Shown here one piece after another: positions 7,275 to 15,597 of a stretch of DNA of 64,000 nucleotides. Origin of the DNA: an uncultured Woeseiaceae bacterium. Lineage in GTDB: Bacteria; Pseudomonadota; Gammaproteobacteria; Steroidobacterales; Woeseiaceae. The translations under genes and the position numbers were made by a program. The notes beneath the pieces are model-generated. The model ran no database searches. It was not told the DNA's origin and saw only the letters and a program-made list of their open reading frames with translations. Positions within the stretch are counted from its first letter, which is position 1. Each line of letters begins with the position of its first letter. The DNA is taken from positions 1 through 64,000 of the forward strand of contig CABXCS010000002.1 of assembly GCA_902510755.1 (NCBI GenBank), written 5' to 3'.

Positions 7275-8759
7275 ATGAGCCAGCAAACAAAATTACCACA
7301 TTATCCAATGTATATTGATGGTGAATTCATAGAATCATCTAAGATTGAGCTTTGCAGTATTAATCCTCATAATGGAAAACCGTGGGCAACTTTTGCCAAT
7401 AGTGAGCCAAAGGAAATTGAACGAGCAATCATGGCAGCCAGACAATCACTGCATCAAGGTGAATGGACTGAAATGCTGCCAACTGAGCGTGGCAAGTTAT
7501 TATTTAAGCTTGCTGATCTTATTGAAGAGCATGCAGCATTAATTGGAGAAATAGAAACCAATGATAGTGGTAAGCTGTTAGCTGAAACTGCTACACAAAC
7601 GAAATATGTGGCTGACTATTATCGTTATTTTGCTGGTTTAGCTGACAAAATTGAAGGCGCGACTTTGCCAATTGATAAACCAGATATGCATGTTTTTACT
7701 ACGAATGAACCTATCGGAATTGTCGCAGCAATAGTGCCATGGAATGCGCAGATGTTTCTTACAGCTACAAAACTTGCACCAGCACTGGCGGCCGGTTGTG
7801 CAGTTATAATAAAAGCATCCGAAATTGCACCTTGTGCATTATTGTACTTTGCTAAATTAATTCATGCAGCAGGTTTCCCTAGAGGGGTGGTATCAGTAGT
7901 TACTGGAGATGCGGCTAATTGCGCAATTCCTTTGACGACTCATCCTGATGTTGATCGAATTGCTTTTACAGGTGGACCTGACACCGCGAAGCAAATTATT
8001 AGAAATTCGGCTGAGAATTTTGCGGTAACAACTCTCGAACTAGGTGGTAAATCACCTATTCTCGTTTTCGATGATGCAAATATTGAGAGTGCGGTTAACG
8101 GAATTATAGCTGGTAATTATGGTGCTTCAGGACAATCCTGTGTGGCTGGCTCGAGAGTGTTGGTTCACAGAGCGATCAAGAAAAAATTAATAGCTAAACT
8201 AATAGAAAAAGTTAATTTAATTAAGGTAGGTTCACCGACCGATCTTGAAACACATATTGGACCTTTGTGTACCGAGCAGCAAATTAAATTGATTCAGGTG
8301 ACACTTAAGAAGGCAGAATCACAGGGCGCAAAGATTATATTTGGGGGTAAGAGAAAAGATGGTGAGGGTTATTATTTTGAACCAACATTGGTAGATTGCC
8401 ATAATGATTCTATTGCTACACTTAAAGTTGAAATGTTTGGACCAGTTATGTCAATGCTAACGTTTAGTGAAGAGCAAGAGGCTATTGATATGGCAAATAA
8501 TACTGATTATGGGCTTGGTTCTGGTGTGTTTACTGATAATCTTGCGCGAGCTCATCGGGTATCAAAGAAGATCAGAGCTGGCATATGCTGGATCAATAGT
8601 TATCGTGCCATTTCACCAATAGCTCCATTTGGTGGTTATAAACAATCTGGCTACGCACGAGAGGCTGGGCTTCAATCAATAAATGATTATCTTAGGACAA
8701 AAACTACTTGGATTAACATTTCTAATGAACCCATGGCAAATCCATTTGTTATGCGATAA
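7275..8759 (+). CDS. NAD(P)-dependent aldehyde dehydrogenase
   Basis: Full-length 494-residue aldehyde dehydrogenase. The catalytic set is complete: N157 in P-W-N, E255 in L-E-L-G-G-K-S-P, and nucleophile C289 in G-Q-S-C-V-A-G-S-R. The Rossmann-fold F-T-G-G region lies near residue 231. The C-terminal P-F-G-G-Y-K-Q-S-G segment is also present. It is the last gene of the AA_synth/hydrolase/LLM operon, 17 bases after the monooxygenase, and is followed by a hairpin. In the trigonelline route a dehydrogenase of this family (TgnD) oxidises the hydroxylactone formed after ring opening. Betaine-aldehyde or semialdehyde oxidation is an alternative. Confidence 0.92.
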   Translation: MSQQTKLPHYPMYIDGEFIESSKIELCSINPHNGKPWATFANSEPKEIERAIMAARQSLHQGEWTEMLPTERGKLLFKLADLIEEHAALIGEIETNDSGKLLAETATQTKYVADYYRYFAGLADKIEGATLPIDKPDMHVFTTNEPIGIVAAIVPWNAQMFLTATKLAPALAAGCAVIIKASEIAPCALLYFAKLIHAAGFPRGVVSVVTGDAANCAIPLTTHPDVDRIAFTGGPDTAKQIIRNSAENFAVTTLELGGKSPILVFDDANIESAVNGIIAGNYGASGQSCVAGSRVLVHRAIKKKLIAKLIEKVNLIKVGSPTDLETHIGPLCTEQQIKLIQVTLKKAESQGAKIIFGGKRKDGEGYYFEPTLVDCHNDSIATLKVEMFGPVMSMLTFSEEQEAIDMANNTDYGLGSGVFTDNLARAHRVSKKIRAGICWINSYRAISPIAPFGGYKQSGYAREAGLQSINDYLRTKTTWINISNEPMANPFVMR

Positions 8760-8773
8760 TACTTATCAAAATG

Positions 8774-8800
8774 ACAATTCTGATTAAGAGAATTGTATTT
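8774..8800 (+). terminator. Hairpin between convergent genes, possible terminator
   Basis: ACAATTCT (8774-8781) and AGAATTGT (8789-8796) form a perfect 8-bp stem with a 7-base loop, followed by a T-rich stretch. It lies 14 bases after the aldehyde dehydrogenase stop and directly before the stop of the convergent BCCT gene. The stem is AT-rich, so it would be a weak terminator for the plus-strand operon. Confidence 0.5.
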
Positions 8801-10424
8801 ATTCTTTTATTGATGTGGTGTCACTAATTAAAGATTTAATCAGAGAAATTGCCATAAGGGCCATGACTACTGAGAAAGGAAGTGCACCAATTATCATTAC
8901 TGAGCGTAATGCATCCATTCCACCAGCGGTCAATAATACACCTATAAGCATTGAGAATAATAAGCCCCAGATAATTATATGCTTAGCTTGTTTTTGATTT
9001 TGACTTCCACCCGAAGCTAAAGTGTTAATTATTAGGATACCTGAATCAGCTGAAGTGACTAGGAATGTCACTAATAAAGTTACAATCAGAATAGAAAGTC
9101 CGACTGCCAGTTCAGGCGTGAGAATGAGATTTATTGTTTTAAATAATTGGGCTGAGATATCTGCATTGACAATCGCACCTTGAGCTAAACCAGAAAGCTC
9201 CATATCTATTGCCGTGGCTCCAATAAAACTGAACCAAACTAAACAAATTAGAACAGGAATGATCATAGCGCCCAGAACATACTCACGAATTGTTCGACCT
9301 CGCGATACACGTGCGAAAAATAATCCAACAAATGGTGCGAATGCGATCCACCAAGCCCAATAGAAAATTGTCCAAGCTCCCTGCCAATCTTGCAGCGCAA
9401 TTGATGTTTCACTACCAGAATTTTTCCAGACTGTTATTGACATCATTGGTAAGGCAACCAGGTAATCCCAAATGGTGAAGAAAAATGTTTGTAAGGCAAA
9501 CAATGTTGCCCCAAAGAGAATAAAGAACATAATTAAGAAGATTGATAAGCTCATATTGATATTAGATAACCATTTTATTCCTCTTTTTAAGCCGGATAAG
9601 GCGGATAAGCATGAGGCGCAAACGATCAAGGTTAAGCCAAATAATTGAGCCATTAGAGTAGGTTTACCACCATTATCAATCAGCCAACTCGCACCAGTAA
9701 TATTAAATAATCCAGAGGCAAATTGTGATACACCAAACCCTATTGTTACGCCTAATCCCACAATGGTGGCTAAGATAGCAACAATATCGACAACATTACC
9801 TATAGTACCAGACATGGTCTGACCAAATAGAGGTTCAAGCCCACTCCTAATGGTTAAAGGTAATTGGCGATTGTATGATAAATATCCGAGAGACAGACCG
9901 ACCACACCAAAACAAGCCCAAGCAGTTAAACCATAGTGCAACATAGCCCATTTATAAGCATTTCGAACATTATTCATGTCCAGCCCGTCAGATAAACCTC
10001 TGATGGTATCGGGGCTGTTAGTAAAATGAGTAATCGGCTCCGCTGTTGAATAAGTCAGCATACCTATTCCAATACCAGCACCAAAAATCATAGACAACCA
10101 TGAGAAAGTAGTGAACTCAGGTGTTTCATCTGGCCTGCCTAATTTAACATAAGCCGTCCTCGGCCAGATACAAAGACCCAAACAAACAAGAGTATAGAAA
10201 GCGGTTACGTAGATATACCAAGCACCAAATGTCTGAGTCGACCAATTCTGCAACTCAAGTAATACCTGTCCTGCTGAAGATGGCGAAAATCCTACCCAGG
10301 CGATCAACATTATAATAAGTAGTTTTGGTATTACAGCTACAACTCTATTGAAACCCTCATAAAAACCTGATTTTTCTGTATTTATTGATATTGTCTTTTG
10401 TTCTGAAAAGGGCGATTTACTCAA
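8799..10424 (-). CDS. BCCT family betaine/carnitine/choline transporter
   Basis: Inner-membrane protein of 541 residues with 12 predicted spans. The unwound span-3 glycine motif G-A-G-I-G-I-G-M is at residues 115-122. The aromatic span-8 substrate box Y-W-A-W-W-I-A-F is at about 355-362, followed by A-R-V-S-R-G-R-T-I-R-E-Y around 371-382, the BCCT signature. The glycine-rich form of span 3 resembles Na+-coupled carriers such as BetP rather than the antiporter CaiT. It is likely to import glycine betaine or another trimethylammonium or N-methylpyridinium compound. The start at 10424 is preceded by an AGGAGC site. It may be the last gene of the aldehyde dehydrogenase/dipeptidase operon (155-base gap) or have its own promoter. 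Confidence 0.94.
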   Translation of the reverse strand: MSKSPFSEQKTISINTEKSGFYEGFNRVVAVIPKLLIIMLIAWVGFSPSSAGQVLLELQNWSTQTFGAWYIYVTAFYTLVCLGLCIWPRTAYVKLGRPDETPEFTTFSWLSMIFGAGIGIGMLTYSTAEPITHFTNSPDTIRGLSDGLDMNNVRNAYKWAMLHYGLTAWACFGVVGLSLGYLSYNRQLPLTIRSGLEPLFGQTMSGTIGNVVDIVAILATIVGLGVTIGFGVSQFASGLFNITGASWLIDNGGKPTLMAQLFGLTLIVCASCLSALSGLKRGIKWLSNINMSLSIFLIMFFILFGATLFALQTFFFTIWDYLVALPMMSITVWKNSGSETSIALQDWQGAWTIFYWAWWIAFAPFVGLFFARVSRGRTIREYVLGAMIIPVLICLVWFSFIGATAIDMELSGLAQGAIVNADISAQLFKTINLILTPELAVGLSILIVTLLVTFLVTSADSGILIINTLASGGSQNQKQAKHIIIWGLLFSMLIGVLLTAGGMDALRSVMIIGALPFSVVMALMAISLIKSLISDTTSIKE

Positions 10425-10579
10425 AATTATAGCTCCTTGATGTAAAGAGATTTCAATGAATTATTTAATCAGATTAATTAGCTCATTAACTTATTTTCTT
10501 AGATTGTAAAGACATTATGTTGTTGATAACAACAATCATACCTTATTTACAATAGTGAATTTAAGTAAAATCAATCACA

Positions 10580-11338
10580 TTATTCTCCTGCTCCTTGCCT
10601 TGATTTTTCACTAGCTTCAACAAGTATCAGATCAGCAATCTTAGTAAGTTGTTGGTAGTGGTCAAACTTAATCTCAAGACCATCATTAATCTTCTGATAC
10701 AAACGCTCGTTAAAATCATGGGTATTTACTTTCTGTATTATAGATTCACCTTGGATTTCATGTTCATTGGTATATGATTTGAGGGATTGAATATCATTCT
10801 TAGAGTAAATTAAATTCAGATAAGGTTGAAGATTTACGGCATATTTATTTAACTTGATTGTTTTATAAATCGGATAATCTTGATTTGGAGCAATTTTTGC
10901 AATATGTAAATGCTTTTGCTCAGTTTCTATCCACCAAGCTGTGGCGTGATACCCTCTCACGCTGACATTTTTGAGATTGACAAGGATAGTTTCTTGATGA
11001 GTAATATTATTTATAGTAGTAAAGCAGAGTCCATCCTCATGACATTTTGCTAATGTTAAATCACTGAAAATTCTGATCTTGTGAAGAATATTTTGACTGT
11101 TATCGCTCAGAATTAGACGTTGCTTACTCTCTTTTTTGTGTTTTATTAATGTATTATTTTTTTGTAGTGGTTTGTTTATTTCATCTAAAAGTGTTCTGAT
11201 TCCATCCAGATCGTGTAATTCTAGCCATTGTACGATGGCTGCAATATCCTCGTAATCATATTGATGCTTATAATGTGATTCACAAACACGTGTTAGCAGT
11301 GCTTTAGATTCATTAACTGAAATTCTAATGAATTTCAT
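10580..11338 (-). CDS. Conserved protein of unknown function, possibly DUF3726-like
   Basis: Protein of 252 residues, soluble, with no signal peptide or membrane span. Its N-terminal 45 residues (I-S-V-N-E-S-K-A-L-L ... W-L-E-L-H-D-L-D-G) resemble the start of DUF3726 proteins (N-E-x-x-A-L ... W-L-x-x-x-G-L-x-G). That assignment is from memory and weak. No catalytic motif is obvious. I chose the ATG at 11338, preceded by AAAGGG; a TTG six codons upstream is possible. The gene overlaps the end of the 577-residue unknown gene by 14 bases, so they are translated together. The operon context (aldehyde dehydrogenase, M19 dipeptidase homologue, BCCT carrier) points to amine or betaine catabolism. 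Confidence 0.6.
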   Translation of the reverse strand: MKFIRISVNESKALLTRVCESHYKHQYDYEDIAAIVQWLELHDLDGIRTLLDEINKPLQKNNTLIKHKKESKQRLILSDNSQNILHKIRIFSDLTLAKCHEDGLCFTTINNITHQETILVNLKNVSVRGYHATAWWIETEQKHLHIAKIAPNQDYPIYKTIKLNKYAVNLQPYLNLIYSKNDIQSLKSYTNEHEIQGESIIQKVNTHDFNERLYQKINDGLEIKFDHYQQLTKIADLILVEASEKSRQGAGE

Positions 11339-13058
11339 TCCCTTTGCTCGATTCAATATTTGGCATCACCGGGAAGAACCATTCATCTTTATATTCATTG
11401 CTTATATCACTAACAATGGGGGCACCTTGAAACATCGTATTTCTAACCCAAAGTCGAGATTTTGGATCAAACTTTCCAACTCCAAAAAAAGATAATTTAC
11501 ATCTTAATAAATGAATTGGTAGAACATCTTTGTCGTTTAAATTGGCTTGAATTTCACCATAAGTGGTTTTTGACATAGTCTGTATACGCCGTATTATTTG
11601 ACGATATTCAGGATGTGCGAAAATAAATTCTGCAACATTGTTAATTTTTAGTTCTGGCGATAGATTTTGTATTGTGGAATAACATTGTTCTATGGATCTG
11701 GCAATGCCAATTAGCATTTCTTTATCTGCACCTTTATCTATATTTCTTTCACCCAGTCTAGGTTCCATTTTCTCTTCAGATCGATACCAAAAAATGGCAT
11801 CAGCATTTTCTGATTTAAAATTATATTTTAAGGCCCATTGATATTGATTTTGAATAATGGTTTTTAGTTTAGATAACTTCATTTCAGGAACAAGATCATA
11901 TATTTCTTCAATTTCTTGATTCTTTTCAAATAGCAGCGCTTCTTTTGGATAAATCTCGATGAGCACTGTATTGATCAATTCTTGAGCTTCAATGCTAAAA
12001 TTTTCTGCCACATACTGAGTTACTTGTTGCCATTTTTTTATTTTATCTTGTTGTTCTGTTACATAATTAGCTATTAAGCTGAGATCATCACTTACGTTGA
12101 TATTAATTTCTTTCTGTGTCAGGTTGTTAGTTGTTATTTGATTTAGATGTATGATGGCTCGACTTACTAATAACAGAAATGATGCTAATTTATTTTTATC
12201 TGGAGAGGTGTCATTTAATACTTTTGCCAAGACTCTCTCGCGAGTCTCAATCCAGTTATTAATTAGAAGTGGATGTTTGATGAGAAATGGCGCCATCCCA
12301 AGCCCAGTGGCATTACCGATACCAATGTACCTTTTGATACTCTTATTGAGTTTAACTGCTGTCTTTGGATTACGTTGATGCGCTATGTGATCTGCTTGAT
12401 CCAAGCTAAATTGTCTAATCAAGAAGCATGAAAACATTTCAGCAGAAAATGGCTCTGAAAAATCCGCATACGATGTTTTAACTTTATCCCAATCGGCCAT
12501 ACCAAATTTTCCACTACCATAAACCGCTGTTGTGCGATAGAGATAACCCACTTCGTTAATTTTTTTGATACAGGGTTGTTTTCCAGAGCTCAGTTCATTG
12601 ATTACGTAATCAAAATTGCGACTACTTTTATTGGCTCTAGATAGAACAACACTATTCGAAGTCATTCTCCCTTTTTCTTGGAGTGGAACATTTTCTTTGA
12701 GAAATATTAAATCTTTTGGATTGAAGACTCCGTGCCTAAGCGTTACCGTCATATCCCATGCTTCCGCTATCACTCTATCACTTCGAAGTTCTGGGTCGAG
12801 AAAATTGGCAAAAACAACAAAATGGAAATTATTTGATGGAGTTTTTATTTCATAAACCGCTTCACCAAAGCCATCTTTATCTAGATTAAATAGTGTAAGA
12901 CTAATATCCCATTGCTCAGTCATTACCTTACGAATTAATTTGCGCATAAAGCTTAATTTATAGGGATAAAAGCTCCCTAGACGTTTTAGATCCATAACTA
13001 CTTCAGGAGTTCTTAGACCAATATCTTTTGCTTCTAATTGATGATTCAGACTACCCAT
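11325..13058 (-). CDS. Large protein of unknown function (577 residues) in a betaine-type operon
   Basis: I do not recognise this family. The 577-residue product is soluble, without signal peptide or hydrophobic span. It has an N-terminal alpha/beta region (about 20-240, with many aromatic residues and R-L-G-S-F-Y-P-Y-K near residue 26), a glycine-rich I-G-I-G-N-A-T-G-L-G-M-A-P-F loop at about 250-263, and a mainly helical, charged C-terminal half. The glycine-rich loop could bind a nucleotide or phosphate, but it does not match a standard Rossmann or P-loop pattern. It overlaps the dipeptidase gene by 8 bases upstream and the 252-residue unknown gene by 14 bases downstream, so the three are one transcriptional unit and probably act in one pathway. 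Confidence 0.75.
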   Translation of the reverse strand: MGSLNHQLEAKDIGLRTPEVVMDLKRLGSFYPYKLSFMRKLIRKVMTEQWDISLTLFNLDKDGFGEAVYEIKTPSNNFHFVVFANFLDPELRSDRVIAEAWDMTVTLRHGVFNPKDLIFLKENVPLQEKGRMTSNSVVLSRANKSSRNFDYVINELSSGKQPCIKKINEVGYLYRTTAVYGSGKFGMADWDKVKTSYADFSEPFSAEMFSCFLIRQFSLDQADHIAHQRNPKTAVKLNKSIKRYIGIGNATGLGMAPFLIKHPLLINNWIETRERVLAKVLNDTSPDKNKLASFLLLVSRAIIHLNQITTNNLTQKEININVSDDLSLIANYVTEQQDKIKKWQQVTQYVAENFSIEAQELINTVLIEIYPKEALLFEKNQEIEEIYDLVPEMKLSKLKTIIQNQYQWALKYNFKSENADAIFWYRSEEKMEPRLGERNIDKGADKEMLIGIARSIEQCYSTIQNLSPELKINNVAEFIFAHPEYRQIIRRIQTMSKTTYGEIQANLNDKDVLPIHLLRCKLSFFGVGKFDPKSRLWVRNTMFQGAPIVSDISNEYKDEWFFPVMPNIESSKGNEIH

Positions 13059-14058
13059 TATTTATAGTATCCAGAGGGGTGAATGAAGATTTGAAAAAAT
13101 TGTACCAATTTCCACCCATTATTTTTTTAATATCTTCATCACTAAATTTGGTTGCCTTGAGCCCATCGATTATATTTTGAAAACCTAGATTATTTTCAAA
13201 CCATGCAGGTTGTTTTGGCCATGTTGGTTGAGTTGCTGTACCTTCACCGTAATCTGGTGTGAGAGACCATCTGCCACTTCGCATCCATTCTAAGATTGTA
13301 TAATCCCAATTAAGACAGAGATCAGAGCCTATGCCAATATGATCGATACCCATCAATTCAGCTGTATCATAAATCATGTTACAAAAATCTTCCAAGGTAC
13401 AAGCAGACCCATTAGCCAGATGAAATGGGTAAAGACTTACGCCCAGCATACCTTCTGACTGACTTAAATTCTTGAGTACTGTATCGGATTTGTTCCTCAA
13501 AGCATCATGAAAAGAGGACGGATTTGCATGAGTTATTGCAATTGGTCTTTCTGAGATCTCTATGGCTTCTAAAGTAGATAATTCGGCACTATGGGACATA
13601 TCAATAATCATACCCAAACGATTCATTTCTTTGATTGCTACTTTGCCAAATCGTGTAATGCCGGAGTCGCCATCCTCATAACAGCCTGTCGCAAGGAGGC
13701 TCTGATTGTTATAGCTAAGTTGCATGATACGCGCACCCATGCGATGCATTTTTTCAATTAGACGGACATCATCTTCGATCGGCGAGCAATTCTGGAAACC
13801 GAATATAATGCCAATTTTCCCATTTTTCTCTGCAGTAGTGATGTCATCGGCAATTTTAATCGGCATGATGAGGTCAGCATGATCATTAAATTTTTTGTCC
13901 CAATTTACTATGTTTTCTGTTACTTCTTTTTTATTCTCCCAATAGGCGATAGTGACATGAATAATATTCACGCCACCACGTTTTGCCTGCTCAAAAAGCT
14001 CTCGATTCCAGTTAACATACTGAAGGCCATCTATGATAAGGATATCATGCGCATTCAT
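13051..14058 (-). CDS. M19 (renal dipeptidase) family protein, atypical zinc site
   Basis: Protein of 335 residues with the TIM-barrel layout of membrane dipeptidases. D-M-S-H-S (H156) and T-H-A-N-P (H177) match the second-half zinc and substrate histidines, and G-I-G-S-D-L lies near residue 245. The canonical N-terminal H-x-D zinc pair is absent: D-G-L-Q-Y-V-N-W stands in its place. The bridging glutamate position reads F-G-F-Q-N, that is Gln89. From memory, the Pseudomonas protein PA5396, encoded beside the dimethylglycine demethylase genes dgcAB, has the same D-G-L ... W-N-R-E-L-F-E start, so this is likely its homologue in betaine catabolism. Catalysis of ordinary dipeptide hydrolysis is doubtful. 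Confidence 0.82.
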   Translation of the reverse strand: MNAHDILIIDGLQYVNWNRELFEQAKRGGVNIIHVTIAYWENKKEVTENIVNWDKKFNDHADLIMPIKIADDITTAEKNGKIGIIFGFQNCSPIEDDVRLIEKMHRMGARIMQLSYNNQSLLATGCYEDGDSGITRFGKVAIKEMNRLGMIIDMSHSAELSTLEAIEISERPIAITHANPSSFHDALRNKSDTVLKNLSQSEGMLGVSLYPFHLANGSACTLEDFCNMIYDTAELMGIDHIGIGSDLCLNWDYTILEWMRSGRWSLTPDYGEGTATQPTWPKQPAWFENNLGFQNIIDGLKATKFSDEDIKKIMGGNWYNFFKSSFTPLDTINNG

Positions 14059-14092
14059 GAGTTAATAATCCTCAATTTATTAGATATATTTT

Positions 14093-15535
14093 TCATGATG
14101 AGAGGTAAGTGGTTTTCACTATTGAATAAAATTCTTTGGCATAGGTTCCTTGTTCGCGTGGACCGTAGCTTGATGCTTTCCTGCCACCAAAAGGAACATG
14201 ATAATCAGTACCCGCTGTTGGTAGATTAACCATAACACAACCTGAAGATGAGTGGCGCTTGAAGTGTGAGGCATCTCTTAGTGATTGCGTTATAATTCCT
14301 GAGGTTAAGCCGAAATCTGAATCATTTGATACCTCCAATGCTTCTGCATAATCTTTGACTTTTATAACACAAGCAATAGGTCCAAACACTTCATCTCGAT
14401 TAATTTTCATCTGATTATTGGTGTCAATAAATAGAGTAGGGCGCATATAAAAACCGTCATTAGCTAACTGCATAGATTCATCACCAGCGACCATTTTTGC
14501 ACCAGCAGTTATCGCAGCATCAATATATGTTTTATTTTGATTGAATTGACGTGCATCAACTACTGGACCTATTTGTGTCGACTTATCTAATGCATCGCCA
14601 ACTTTTAATGCTTTAGTTGCCATAATCATTTTTTCAATAAATTGATCATGTATACCTGCCTCAACAATCAACCTAGAGGAAGCAGTACATTTTTGACCAG
14701 TACCAAAAAATGCCCCATTAATAGCGCATTGAATAGCAGTATCCATATCAGCATCATTAAGTACTACTAGAGCATTTTTACTACCCATCTCCAGTTGAAC
14801 GCGCGTCATATTTTTAATTGCATCTTGAGCTATAGCATTACCTGTTTTGACAGAGCCTGTAAAAGATATAGCATCAATATCTTTTGATTGAGAAAGTGCC
14901 TGACCAGCAAGTGCTCCTGGACCCTGTATGCAATTAAATACCCCTTTTGGTAATCCACTTTTTTCCATAATTTTTGCAAAAGCAACAGCACTGGCTGGAA
15001 CAATTTCAGAAGGCTTAAGTACCACACAATTTCCATAGGCTAGTGCTGGTGCTATCTTCCATGCGGCAACGGCAATAGGGAAGTTCCAAGGCGTAATTAC
15101 TCCAATAACTCCCAAAGGCTCTCTAGTAACTTCAACATTAATATTAGCTCTCACCGATGAAGTTATTTCACCCATTTGGCGTAAAACCTCTGCCCCAAAG
15201 TACTGAAAAAACTGACCTGAACGATATACCTCACCAATACCCTCAGCTAGTGGTTTCCCTTCTTCTTTGGCAATGATTTCTCCAAGTTCAGGACTCTTGG
15301 CGATCAGTTCGCTTCCAATAAAATCAAGTATTTTTTTACGCTCTTCCAGTGAACTAAGAGACCATTTTTGGAATGCATTTTTCGCACTTTGGATCGCTAA
15401 TTTGCAATCATCGCTGGTAGCGGCACTGAATGAACCAAGACAATCATTTATATTAGAAGGATTGATACTGTCAAATGCTTGACCATTATTAGACCATTCA
15501 CCATTAATAAAATTACTATTTTGTGTAGCTGACAT
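14093..15535 (-). CDS. Aldehyde dehydrogenase, alpha-ketoglutarate-semialdehyde dehydrogenase-like
   Basis: Full-length 480-residue aldehyde dehydrogenase with N151 (P-W-N-F-P), E249 (Q-L-E-M-G-S-K-N-A-L-V-V-L) and catalytic C283 (G-T-G-Q-K-C-T-A-S-S-R). The M-G-S-K-N-A-L-V-V-L-x-D-A-D wording is characteristic of ketoglutaric-semialdehyde dehydrogenases and their close relatives. I took the ATG at 15535 because GGAG lies 9 bases before it; an ATG five codons upstream has no ribosome site. It is the first gene of a minus-strand operon (dipeptidase homologue, two unknown proteins, perhaps BCCT). A semialdehyde from a betaine or N-methylated amino acid with a longer carbon chain is a plausible substrate. 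Confidence 0.9.
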   Translation of the reverse strand: MSATQNSNFINGEWSNNGQAFDSINPSNINDCLGSFSAATSDDCKLAIQSAKNAFQKWSLSSLEERKKILDFIGSELIAKSPELGEIIAKEEGKPLAEGIGEVYRSGQFFQYFGAEVLRQMGEITSSVRANINVEVTREPLGVIGVITPWNFPIAVAAWKIAPALAYGNCVVLKPSEIVPASAVAFAKIMEKSGLPKGVFNCIQGPGALAGQALSQSKDIDAISFTGSVKTGNAIAQDAIKNMTRVQLEMGSKNALVVLNDADMDTAIQCAINGAFFGTGQKCTASSRLIVEAGIHDQFIEKMIMATKALKVGDALDKSTQIGPVVDARQFNQNKTYIDAAITAGAKMVAGDESMQLANDGFYMRPTLFIDTNNQMKINRDEVFGPIACVIKVKDYAEALEVSNDSDFGLTSGIITQSLRDASHFKRHSSSGCVMVNLPTAGTDYHVPFGGRKASSYGPREQGTYAKEFYSIVKTTYLSS

Positions 15536-15597
15536 CTGCAGTTTCTCCATTTAGATATGATTATATCTATAACATTTAATTATTATTGTAACTATTT

